Shown here piece after piece: positions 25,789 to 33,661 of a stretch of DNA of 64,000 nucleotides. Positions within the stretch are counted from its first letter, which is position 1. The number at the start of each line of letters is the position of its first letter. Under the pieces are notes generated by a model. The model did not search any database. It was not told where the DNA came from and was given only the letters and a program-made list of their open reading frames with translations. This DNA comes from Flavobacterium sp. GSB-24 (GTDB lineage Bacteria > Bacteroidota > Bacteroidia > Flavobacteriales > Flavobacteriaceae), in assembly GCF_027924665.1 (NCBI RefSeq), contig NZ_AP027043.1, positions 2,418,001-2,482,000 on the forward strand, written 5' to 3'. The translations under genes and the position numbers were made by a program.

Positions 25789-26742
25789 ATGACAAAATAT
25801 ACCGTAAAAAAATACAATCAAAATGATTTTGCCATTTGGAACGATTTTGTTGCTCAGGCCAAAAATGCTACGTTTCTATTTCATCGTGACTTTATGGAAT
25901 ATCATCGCGATCGTTTTGAAGACTTCTCTCTTTTAATTTTTGAAGAAGAAAAACTACGTGCCATTCTTCCAGCCAATAAACGAGAAAATGCCGTTTATTC
26001 TCATCAAGGACTTACTTACGGTGGTTTGGTGTATTTATCTAAACTGAAAGCGGAAAAAGTATCATTGATTTTAGACGAAATTTTACTTTTTTTGAAAGAA
26101 AATAAAATACAAACTTTCTATTATAAACCGATTCCAGATTTTTATTTTTCGGAAGGAAATAAAGAAATCGAGTTTTTTCTAATCAAAAGAGGCGCTGTTT
26201 TAGAACGAAAGGAAATGAATCTGGCGGTTAATTTGTCTGTGCCTTTAAAGATTTCGAAAAGTAAATTAAAGCACTTTAGAAGAATTGAAAAAAAAAATGA
26301 TTTATATATTGTTGAAGAACAAAATTTTTATCCTTTTTGGGAAAAAATTTTAGCGCCACGATTACTAAAAAAATTTGGCGTAAAACCTGTTCATTCTAAA
26401 GAAGAAATTACACTTTTAAAATCTAAATTTCCTGAAAATATCAAACAGTTTTCTGCATATAAAAATGATCAAATAATTGCCGGAATAACGATTTTTGAAA
26501 CCAAAAATGTCGTTAAATCACAGTATGGTGCAACTTCAAAAACAGGAGAAGAATTTAGAGCACTCGATTTTTTATTCATTAATCTAATACAGATGTATAA
26601 TCAAAATGGGAAGTGCTTTTTCGATATGGGTATTGTTGATGAAGATAATGAATCAGGTTATAATGAAGGGCTTTTGAAGCAAAAAGAAGAATTAGGGTGT
26701 TCTGTTTATGGACAGGAATTCTATAAAATTAGTATAAAATGA
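25789..26742 (+). CDS. GNAT/FemAB-like acyltransferase
   Basis: 317 residues from the ATG at 25789 (a TTG precedes it directly). Two GNAT-like halves: LLIFEEEKLRAILPANKRENAVYSHQGLTYGG at residues 45-80 and IKQFSAYKNDQIIAGITIFE at about 220-240, an arrangement seen in FemAB-like and PF13480 enzymes. It leads a surface-polysaccharide cluster (flippase, glycosyltransferases, cupin), so acylation of a sugar or lipid-linked glycan is a likely job. Substrate unknown. Confidence 0.72.
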   Translation: MTKYTVKKYNQNDFAIWNDFVAQAKNATFLFHRDFMEYHRDRFEDFSLLIFEEEKLRAILPANKRENAVYSHQGLTYGGLVYLSKLKAEKVSLILDEILLFLKENKIQTFYYKPIPDFYFSEGNKEIEFFLIKRGAVLERKEMNLAVNLSVPLKISKSKLKHFRRIEKKNDLYIVEEQNFYPFWEKILAPRLLKKFGVKPVHSKEEITLLKSKFPENIKQFSAYKNDQIIAGITIFETKNVVKSQYGATSKTGEEFRALDFLFINLIQMYNQNGKCFFDMGIVDEDNESGYNEGLLKQKEELGCSVYGQEFYKISIK

Positions 26743-26783
26743 TACTGTTTTTTAATCAAAAAATAAATTGATCAAATGAAATT

Positions 26784-26879
26784 ATGTTTCAGAAAAAATG
26801 GAAAGCAGTCTTACATAATTTCTGGGATGTTTTAAGAAAAGAAGAAGTAACATCGGCGAAAAATCTAATTAAATTATGA
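26784..26879 (+). CDS. Possible small 31-residue ORF
   Basis: ATG at 26784 to TGA at 26879 encodes a basic, amphipathic 31-residue peptide beginning MFQKKWKAVLHNFWDVLRKE. It occupies most of the 171-bp gap between the GNAT gene and the flippase gene. No ribosome-binding site stands out and I know no homologue. It may be a real small protein, a gene remnant or chance. Confidence 0.25.
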   Translation: MFQKKWKAVLHNFWDVLRKEEVTSAKNLIKL

Positions 26880-26913
26880 TTTAGTATTAAAAAAAAATTA
26901 AATCACTTCTAAA

Positions 26914-28188
26914 TTGAATTTCTATAAAAAAATAGGTCAAACAAGTTTGTTTAAGATAACTTCTTTAAACAGTTTCAGCGTTGTTCTAAAAATCGGAATT
27001 GGATTAATTACATCAAAAATACTTGCCGTTTTTGTCGGGCCAAGCGGCATGGCCTTGGTTGGAAATCTTCGTAATTTTTTAACTTCATTAGAAAATATTT
27101 CTACTTTAGGATTTCAAAATGGCATCGTAAAATACACCGCCGAAAATGAGAAAAACAAAGTTGAACTTCAAAAAATAATTACAACTGTTTTTATAAGTCT
27201 CTCATTCATAGCCGTTATTCTGGGTTTTGTTTTATTTTTTACAGTCCAATATTGGAATACCAGAATTTTTGGAAATAACACCGAATATTTACCAGTTTTT
27301 AAAGTTTTGGCTTTGTCTTTGCCTTTTTATGCTGTTTCAATTTTTTTTGTTGCATTAATTAATGGTTTAGGAAAATTTCAAAAGGTAATATGGATCAATA
27401 TCATCGGAAACATCATGGGTTTAGCGGTTTCTCTCTTCTTGATTTTACAATACGAAACGATTGGAGCTTTAATGGCTATTGTAATTGCGCCCGCGCTTTT
27501 GTTTTTCGTTACTTTTTATCTAGTTCAAAAAGAAATTAACTTTTTTCAAATTATAAAACTTGATTTATTTGACTTTAAAATCATAAAAAATCTTTCCTCG
27601 TATTCCTTAATGGCTTTGGTTTCTTCGGTTCTAGGGCCTTTTGTGTTCTTAGCAATTAGAAATCATATTATTCATGATTTAGGAATTGAACAAGCTGGAT
27701 ATTGGGAAACCATAACAAGAATTTCGTCTTATTATCTTTTATTTATCAGTACTATTCTAACCGTTTATTTTTTGCCTAAACAATCAAAAGCATCCACTAA
27801 TCAGGAAACAAAAAGTGTTTTTTGGGAGTTTTATAAGTTCATTCTTCCTGTTTTTGTTTTGGGTTTAATTGTGCTTTATTTGGCTAGATTTTTTGTGGTT
27901 AAACTGCTTTTTAGTAAAGAATTTTTACCTGTAACAGATTTGTTTTTTTGGCAGTTTCTCGGAGATATTTTTAAAGTTTGTTCGCTTATATTAGGCTACC
28001 AGTTTTTTGCCAAAAAATTGACTTTGGCTTTTATACTTACAGAATTATTTTCTTTATTTATTCTGTATACGGCTAGTGTTTATTATATTCAAATATTTCA
28101 AATAGAAGGAGTTGTAATAGCTTACGCTTTTCAAAATTTGAGTTATTTGATAGTCCTTGCGATCTATTTTAGAAAAAGTTTGTTTTAA
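26914..28188 (+). CDS. O-antigen/polysaccharide flippase (Wzx-like, MOP superfamily)
   Basis: 424 residues with about twelve membrane segments. The start region (IGQTSLFKITSLNSFSVVLKIGIGLITSKILAVFVGPSGMALVGNLRNFLTSLENISTLGFQNGIVKY, in parts) is the typical O-antigen translocase signature. It moves lipid-linked glycan units across the inner membrane. The start is TTG at 26914; the next in-frame Met is deep inside the conserved region. Its end overlaps the convergent glycosyltransferase gene by 4 bp. Confidence 0.88.
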   Translation: MNFYKKIGQTSLFKITSLNSFSVVLKIGIGLITSKILAVFVGPSGMALVGNLRNFLTSLENISTLGFQNGIVKYTAENEKNKVELQKIITTVFISLSFIAVILGFVLFFTVQYWNTRIFGNNTEYLPVFKVLALSLPFYAVSIFFVALINGLGKFQKVIWINIIGNIMGLAVSLFLILQYETIGALMAIVIAPALLFFVTFYLVQKEINFFQIIKLDLFDFKIIKNLSSYSLMALVSSVLGPFVFLAIRNHIIHDLGIEQAGYWETITRISSYYLLFISTILTVYFLPKQSKASTNQETKSVFWEFYKFILPVFVLGLIVLYLARFFVVKLLFSKEFLPVTDLFFWQFLGDIFKVCSLILGYQFFAKKLTLAFILTELFSLFILYTASVYYIQIFQIEGVVIAYAFQNLSYLIVLAIYFRKSLF

Positions 28189-29321
28189 TTTTCGTTCCAT
28201 TTCTGCACGTATTTTTGTGCAATATTCACATAATTATGATGCTCTTCTATAAAAGCTCTAGCGCGTTTTCCTATTGCCGTAATTCCTTCAGGATTTTCAA
28301 TTAAAAAAGACAATTCATTTACTAGGTAATCTACATTTGGAATAGCGTTTATGCACACTTTTTCAGTAAGATTGTAATATTCCGTAAACTCAGTTTCGGC
28401 GTTGGTAAAAACGACTTTTCCTTTTGCCATTGCTTCAAGTGCATTGTAGCCCTGATCATATCCATAAATTTGATCCAATAAAATATGTGATCTATTATAC
28501 AAATCGATATATTGAGAATAAGGAACACTTCTAACAGTGATTATTTCAACTTTTGAACCGTATTTTTTCTCAATTATTTCCAGAGCTTTTTCAAAATAAT
28601 CATTTCCTTTTTTTAAATAATTATCATTGTTGATGCCATGGAAAATGATGATTTTATTAGAAATATTTAACGATTCAAATTGAAGTTTGTTAATATTAAT
28701 GGGGTTTGGAATTATTCCCAGATATTTACTGTTTCCTATTAATGGAAGATGATAATCTAGATCGGAAGCAATAATGCCGTTGCAGTTTTTGTAGATAAAT
28801 TGATGTAGTTTGAGGAACTCTTTCTTGCGGAATTTCAAAACATTAGCAAATGATTTTTGATCAATTGTATGATTTTGATAGAGAGCAATTACAGATTTAA
28901 AATCAGGATTTTCAAAACAATATTTCACATTTAAATAGTCGTAGCCACAACTCAGTAAAAACAATTTCTTATTGTTTTTTAAAAGGCTCGAAATGATCTT
29001 CTTTTCGAAATAATACGTGCAATGAAAACTGTTTTCGTTGATTAACTGCACGACATCAAAACCCGAACATCGTTTTTCGAATTTTAGAAACTGTCGATAC
29101 GTTAAATAAGAGGTAATATTGAATCCAGAAAGTTTATACACTGCAATTTTTACTTTTTTTAGAAAACCAGAATCCCATTTTTTCTGAATAGGAAAGTCGA
29201 CTGGAAAATTTTTAAAACCGTCGCTCTGACCAATAATAAAAACATCATGTCCTAATTTTTGCAAACCATCCTTCAATGAATTGTGCAAATGACTGTATTC
29301 GCCTACCAGTAAAACTTTCAT
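28185..29321 (-). CDS. Glycosyltransferase (GT4-like/CgeB-like fold)
   Basis: 378 residues. GT-B layout: an N-terminal Rossmann half (VLLVGEYSHLHNSLKDGLQKLGHDVFIIG) and a C-terminal half with IGNSKYLGIIPNPIN, KIIIFHGINNDNYLKKG, and the sugar-nucleotide site ILLDQIYGYDQGYNALEAMAKGKVVFTNAETEF, where E-A-M-A-x-G-K is conserved. It transcribes against the rest of the cluster and shares a palindromic promoter region with the next gene. Sugar specificity unknown. Confidence 0.82.
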   Translation of the reverse strand: MKVLLVGEYSHLHNSLKDGLQKLGHDVFIIGQSDGFKNFPVDFPIQKKWDSGFLKKVKIAVYKLSGFNITSYLTYRQFLKFEKRCSGFDVVQLINENSFHCTYYFEKKIISSLLKNNKKLFLLSCGYDYLNVKYCFENPDFKSVIALYQNHTIDQKSFANVLKFRKKEFLKLHQFIYKNCNGIIASDLDYHLPLIGNSKYLGIIPNPININKLQFESLNISNKIIIFHGINNDNYLKKGNDYFEKALEIIEKKYGSKVEIITVRSVPYSQYIDLYNRSHILLDQIYGYDQGYNALEAMAKGKVVFTNAETEFTEYYNLTEKVCINAIPNVDYLVNELSFLIENPEGITAIGKRARAFIEEHHNYVNIAQKYVQKWNEN

Positions 29322-29328
29322 TTATGTG

Positions 29329-29345
29329 TATATTTGACAAATATA
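29329..29345. promoter_or_regulatory. Perfect 17-bp palindrome of two opposed -7 elements
   Basis: TATATTTGACAAATATA: TATATTTG on the + strand (29329-29336) and TATATTTG on the - strand (complement of 29338-29345) share one central A. Each fits TAnnTTTG and points to the start of a divergent glycosyltransferase gene (29321 minus, 29367 plus). No clear -33 TTG is visible for either. Confidence 0.7.
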
Positions 29346-29366
29346 TTTACTTTTTTGGTTAAAAAC

Positions 29367-30452
29367 ATGAATAAAAAGAAAGTTGCAATTGTTTCAAATT
29401 CTTTAGGAAAAGGAGGAGCAGAACGTTTCGCAGCTTTACTGACTTTTATGTTAGCAGAATCTGGGTTTGAAGTCCATTCTTTTGTTGTAAATGATGTTGT
29501 AGATTATTCATATGCAGGAACTTTATACAATTTGGAAAAAGAAAGCTTAGGCTCTTTTTCTTTCCTCAGAAAATTAAAAAAAGGAATTTTACTACGCCGC
29601 TATTTAACCAAAAATAATATAGAAATTGTCATAGACAGCAGAACTAGAAATGTATTGCTGAGAGAATTAATTACAAGATTAATTTATCGAAACACCAAAA
29701 TCTATTACGTTGTGCACAGTTATAATTTTAAAAATTATTTTCCTTCGTCGGTATTTTGGTCGAGAATAATTTATAAAAACACTGAGGCTTTAATTTGTGT
29801 CTCAAAAGCAATTGAAGAAAAAGTAAATGAGCTTTATAAGCTTAAAAACACCATTACAATTTACAATCCTTTTTTTATTGCTGATGAAGAAATCGGAAAA
29901 GAAGTTTCTGAAACTCAAAAAGTGATTTTGTTTTTTGGACGATTTGATGAAAAAGTAAAAAATTTTACACTAATGCTGGAAGCTTTTTCTATGTCTCAAA
30001 TTTTTTTGAAAGGATATGAATTACATCTTTTAGGGAATGGAAATGATTTGAATTTCATAAAACAAAAAATTGAAAGTTTAGATTTAGATAATTACGTTAA
30101 AATATTTTCGTTCAAACAAAATCCATTTGATGAAGTTCGTAAAGCTAAATTTACCATTCTGACAAGTCATTACGAAGGGTTTCCACTTTCGATAATAGAA
30201 TCATTAGCTTTAGGGACGCCTGTTGTGGCTGTTGATTGTAATTCTGGGCCACGAGAAATTATTCAGAATGAATTTAATGGTTTATTGGTTGAAAACAACA
30301 ATATTAAAGCTTTATCCAAAGCCATAAAACGGTTTGCAGATGACAACGAATTGTATCATTTTTGCAAAAAGAACGCCTCAGAAAGCGTTAAACATTTGTC
30401 TTTAAAAAATATTTCTGAACAATGGAAAAATCTTCTAGCCAATCAAAAATGA
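29367..30452 (+). CDS. Glycosyltransferase family 4
   Basis: 361 residues from the ATG at 29367; the longer frame starts at a TTG inside the promoter box and is rejected. N-terminal KVAIVSNSLGKGGAERFAALL is the GT4 acceptor-side signature. The C-terminal half has VILFFGRFDEKVKNF, LHLLGNGNDL and the donor site LTSHYEGFPLSIIESLALGTPVVAVDCNSGPREII with the E-x7-E pair. It transfers a sugar to a growing surface glycan at the inner membrane. The FdtA-like gene starts on its stop codon (ATGA overlap). Confidence 0.9.
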   Translation: MNKKKVAIVSNSLGKGGAERFAALLTFMLAESGFEVHSFVVNDVVDYSYAGTLYNLEKESLGSFSFLRKLKKGILLRRYLTKNNIEIVIDSRTRNVLLRELITRLIYRNTKIYYVVHSYNFKNYFPSSVFWSRIIYKNTEALICVSKAIEEKVNELYKLKNTITIYNPFFIADEEIGKEVSETQKVILFFGRFDEKVKNFTLMLEAFSMSQIFLKGYELHLLGNGNDLNFIKQKIESLDLDNYVKIFSFKQNPFDEVRKAKFTILTSHYEGFPLSIIESLALGTPVVAVDCNSGPREIIQNEFNGLLVENNNIKALSKAIKRFADDNELYHFCKKNASESVKHLSLKNISEQWKNLLANQK

Positions 30453-30856
30453 CCAGTATTTCAGATATTCAATTAATCGAAATTCCTAAAATTCAGGACA
30501 GAAGAGGGAATCTTTCAGTTGTTGAAGGAAATACGATTCCGTTTGTTTCCAAAAGAGTGTATTATTTATACGATGTCCCAAGCGGAAGCAAAAGAGGCGG
30601 ACATGCACATATAGAGCAGCAGGAATTTTTGATTCCTTTAAGCGGCAGTTTTGATGTGATTTTAAAAGACGGGAAGAATAAAGAAATCATTACCCTTAAT
30701 AAGCCAAATGTTGGTTTGCTTATTGTTTCAGGAATTTGGAGAGAACTTCAGAATTTTTCTTCAGGAAGTGTTTGTTTGGTTCTTTCTTCAGCGGAATTTA
30801 ATGAAGAAGATTATATTCGAGAATATAAAAAATTCAAGTTATTTAAAAACAGATGA
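30449..30856 (+). CDS. FdtA/QdtA/WxcM-like cupin, sugar-nucleotide ketoisomerase
   Basis: 135 residues from the ATG at 30449, which overlaps the glycosyltransferase stop as ATGA; an earlier ATG nine codons upstream is possible. The WxcM-like cupin core is clear: IPKIQDRRGNLSVVEG, RVYYLYDVPSGSKRGGHAH (active-site His residues), QQEFLIPLSGSFDVILKDG. Such enzymes convert dTDP-4-oxo-6-deoxyglucose to the 3-oxo isomer on the way to 3-amino sugars. The aminotransferase that normally follows (FdtB/QdtB) is not in this window. Its end overlaps the convergent GT2 gene by 18 bp. Confidence 0.85.
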   Translation: MTSISDIQLIEIPKIQDRRGNLSVVEGNTIPFVSKRVYYLYDVPSGSKRGGHAHIEQQEFLIPLSGSFDVILKDGKNKEIITLNKPNVGLLIVSGIWRELQNFSSGSVCLVLSSAEFNEEDYIREYKKFKLFKNR

Positions 30857-31768
30857 GCCTAAACCTAAATTGGCTAATGAAGTTTTTACTTTGGTTAAAA
30901 AAACTAAAGCAAAAGAAGGAAGAAACAATAAAATTTGTTTTTTCAAACCTAAATTCTTCATATCAATTGGTTGAGAATATTTAGTAAAAAGTGCTTTTTC
31001 TCCAGCTATTTTACTTTTTACAGCCAATGAAAACCGATTCAAATCGAGAAACTTTTTCAAATCTAAATTGGTTTTTTCTATTTTCTCATATTTAGAAAAA
31101 TCCATTTTTTCGTGAATCAGTTTGTTATTTTTCGAAAGACTTTCAGGATCGTAAACGTATCGGGCTAATATTTTCCAAGAAAAAACTACAGGATAAATAA
31201 GACCAATTCTAATCCATAAATCGGTGTCTTGACCGCTTTTAATTTTTGTATCAAAATTTCCAGCTTCAGAGAAAACAGTTTTATGGAAAACAGCGCAGGA
31301 AGTACAAAGAACAGTTTCTTTTAAACTGGCTTGAAAGTAGTTTACAATTTCAAATTCGCCATTAGATTTTGAAATCGAATATTGTACTGGAATTATTTTT
31401 TTTGAAGTATCAAATTCAATTGCAGCAGAAAATACTTTTTGATCTGGAACCTTGGAAATGAGATTAAACATCGTTTCTAAAAACGTCGGATACCAAAAAT
31501 CGTCTGCATCTAGAAAAGTTATAAAATCGGCAGCTGCTTTCTCGATTCCGTAATTTCTTGCGGCAGAAGCACCTTCTTTTTTTTTGCTGTAATAATTAAT
31601 TCTAGTATCATTAAACTGCAATAATTTTTCTTCGCTTTTATCTGTTGATCCGTCATTTACAACAATAATTTCAAAATCCTGAAAAGTTTGATTCAAGACA
31701 CTTTGTATCGTGTTTTCGATAAAATTTTCTTTGTTGTAAAGCGGAATTATGATAGAAAAAAAAGCCAT
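30839..31768 (-). CDS. Glycosyltransferase family 2
   Basis: 309 residues. GT-A fold: FFSIIIPLYNKENFIENTIQSVLNQTFQDFEIIVVNDGSTDKS at the N-terminus, then AARNYGIEKAAADFITFLDADDFW with the DxD-type metal motif, and GQDTDLWIRIG near residue 190. The last 45 residues include a hydrophobic stretch (ILLFLPSFALVFL) that may attach it to the membrane. It starts exactly one base before the neighbouring GT2 gene's stop ends (TAAATG). Confidence 0.9.
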   Translation of the reverse strand: MAFFSIIIPLYNKENFIENTIQSVLNQTFQDFEIIVVNDGSTDKSEEKLLQFNDTRINYYSKKKEGASAARNYGIEKAAADFITFLDADDFWYPTFLETMFNLISKVPDQKVFSAAIEFDTSKKIIPVQYSISKSNGEFEIVNYFQASLKETVLCTSCAVFHKTVFSEAGNFDTKIKSGQDTDLWIRIGLIYPVVFSWKILARYVYDPESLSKNNKLIHEKMDFSKYEKIEKTNLDLKKFLDLNRFSLAVKSKIAGEKALFTKYSQPIDMKNLGLKKQILLFLPSFALVFLTKVKTSLANLGLGSSVFK

Positions 31769-32656
31769 TTATTTTGATTTTAAAAAGCAATAACAGCCTA
31801 ATTTATAGATGTCAAACAGAAAAAGTGACGGTTTTTCTGAAACTAGATTTCGCTCAATTTTGGTTTCCAATTTTCTAAAAACAAAATTAAAAACAGAGAT
31901 TAGTTTTAATCTGTTTAAAAATTCAAATGATGCAATAATTTTACTTTCCTTTTTTGAAATTTTATTTGAAGCATCTAAAAATACCAGATTTTGTAATGCC
32001 GTTTTTGTTTTACTTAAAAATAGGGCAGAGGATTCTAGATTTAAATGAAAAACAGGATTTTCAATATGTGTAATCGCAATAAGATTGGATTTTAAAACGG
32101 AGAAAAAAAGTAAATCTTCATAACCGTATTTTTTCAGATTTTCATCAAAAGGAAAACGAACAACGATTTCTTTTTTAATTAATAAATTAGAAACCAATGC
32201 AAAATCAGATGGATTCTGAATTCTGTCAGCTAAGCTTAAAGCTTCTCTTTTTCTGCCATATATCCATCGTAAAAGCAGCTCTTTTGCAGGTTTTTTATTT
32301 TCGTATAAAATCCCTCCAAAAACAACTTTTTCATTCTTTTTTATTGCTTCAATATAATTAGAAATGAATTGATTATGAACAGGAAATGTATCAGCATCCA
32401 AAAAAAGCAAATTTTCATAAACTGCTTTTTGTGCTAATAAATTTCGAATGGCACTACGGCCAATATTTTTTTCTAAAATAGAAAAAGAGCTGTTGTTAAA
32501 TTGATTAATTCGTTGGTTTTCAATTATAAAATCCTGCGAAGCGTCGTCTAAACAAATAATTTCAAAAGGAATATTACATTCCAAAGTTTGTTTACGCAGC
32601 GTTTCTACGAGAGTAAAAATGTTGTAATTGTAAACCGGAATTAAAATCGAAAGCAT
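31769..32656 (-). CDS. Glycosyltransferase family 2
   Basis: 295 residues. N-terminal LSILIPVYNYNIFTLVETL, the nucleotide-binding EIICLDDASQDFI, and LLFLDADTFPVHNQF with D-A-D form the GT2 catalytic face; KYGYEDLLFFSVL carries the catalytic-base region. Its start abuts the FtsE-like ATPase stop (TAATG, one shared base) and its stop abuts the next GT2 start, so the three genes form one translationally linked unit. Sugar donor unknown. Confidence 0.88.
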   Translation of the reverse strand: MLSILIPVYNYNIFTLVETLRKQTLECNIPFEIICLDDASQDFIIENQRINQFNNSSFSILEKNIGRSAIRNLLAQKAVYENLLFLDADTFPVHNQFISNYIEAIKKNEKVVFGGILYENKKPAKELLLRWIYGRKREALSLADRIQNPSDFALVSNLLIKKEIVVRFPFDENLKKYGYEDLLFFSVLKSNLIAITHIENPVFHLNLESSALFLSKTKTALQNLVFLDASNKISKKESKIIASFEFLNRLKLISVFNFVFRKLETKIERNLVSEKPSLFLFDIYKLGCYCFLKSK

Positions 32657-33339
32657 TACACGCTTCTTTGTACCACTTCGAAGATTCTTTCATCTTCACA
32701 TTTTAGTGTTTTAGAAGGGAATTTCATCAATAAAGCATAATCGTGTGTTGCCATAATGATGGTTTTTCCAGTTGCATTAATTGCTTTTAATACTTCTAAA
32801 ACTTCAGAACTTGTCTGCGGATCAAGATTTCCTGTTGGCTCATCGGCCAAAATAAATTCTGGATCATTAAGAAGTGCTCTTGCAATTGCAACACGCTGTT
32901 GTTCTCCTCCAGAAAGCTGATGCGGCATTTTGTTCACGAAATCTTTCATGCCAACTTTATCCAAAACTTCATCAATTTTGTGCAGCATTGCATCTTTTTC
33001 GTGCCAGCCGGTTGCTCTTAAAACAAAAAGCATATTGTCTTTGATAGAACGGTCAGGAAGCAATTTAAAGTCTTGAAAAACAATTCCGATTTTACGTCTT
33101 AAGAATGGAATGTCGTTTTCTTTTATCCCTGCCAAATCAAATTCAACGATATGTCCTTCTCCTTCAACTAATGGTAAATCAGCGTATAAAGTTTTTAAGA
33201 AACTACTTTTTCCAGAGCCAGTTTTTCCGATGATGTAGATAAATTCACCGTGGTTAACGTCTAAATTAATATGAGAGATAATTTTTCTTCCTTCTTGATA
33301 TATAGTGACTTCTTTAAGAGATAGTACGGTTTGTGACAT
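32656..33339 (-). CDS. FtsE-like ABC transporter ATP-binding protein
   Basis: 227 residues. Walker A GKTGSGKSS, Q-loop FQDFKLLPDRS, signature LSGGEQQRVAIARAL, Walker B FILADEPTGNLDP and H-loop ATHD are intact. The sequence is of the FtsE/LolD/MacB class, and the FKLLPDRSIKDN stretch is typical of FtsE, which works with FtsX in septal cell-wall hydrolysis. No ftsX gene is adjacent here; it would have to be elsewhere. It heads the two-GT2 operon. Confidence 0.85.
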   Translation of the reverse strand: MSQTVLSLKEVTIYQEGRKIISHINLDVNHGEFIYIIGKTGSGKSSFLKTLYADLPLVEGEGHIVEFDLAGIKENDIPFLRRKIGIVFQDFKLLPDRSIKDNMLFVLRATGWHEKDAMLHKIDEVLDKVGMKDFVNKMPHQLSGGEQQRVAIARALLNDPEFILADEPTGNLDPQTSSEVLEVLKAINATGKTIIMATHDYALLMKFPSKTLKCEDERIFEVVQRSV

Positions 33340-33661
33340 AATAAATTGATTTGAATCGTAAAAGTAATAAGATAACGCTTGTATTCAAAATAAATTTCAA
33401 TCATTTCTTAAGAAAAAGTTTAAAAAATTAAACCATCAGTGCCATAAGTTCATTTTAATAAATGCCAAGTAAAGTTTTTAATGCTTATATTGCTTAGACG
33501 GTTTTGATTTATTTGTTTTTTAGAAAGTTTGAGAACCAATATTTTGAAGTTTTGTAACGCAAAAAATCACAGCCGTTTAATAATTTGTTCATAATAAAAC
33601 CTCAAAACGTTTCGTTATAAACGTTATAAAATGATACATTTGAATACTAAATATTACAAAA
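33340..33661. other. Intergenic region, 322 bp, with tandem 9-mers and a promoter
   Basis: AT-rich, no ORF of note. Near its end are two exact tandem copies of CGTTATAAA (33613-33630), then TACATTTG (33635-33642), a TAnnTTTG match 19 bp before the TPR gene ATG. The 9-mer pair may be an operator. I see nothing else in the first 250 bp. Confidence 0.65.

Noticed and set aside
30422..30448. Earlier ATG of the FdtA-like gene
   Set aside because: It lies deep in the preceding gene; the ATGA overlap at 30449 is the usual coupled start and fits the family N-terminus.
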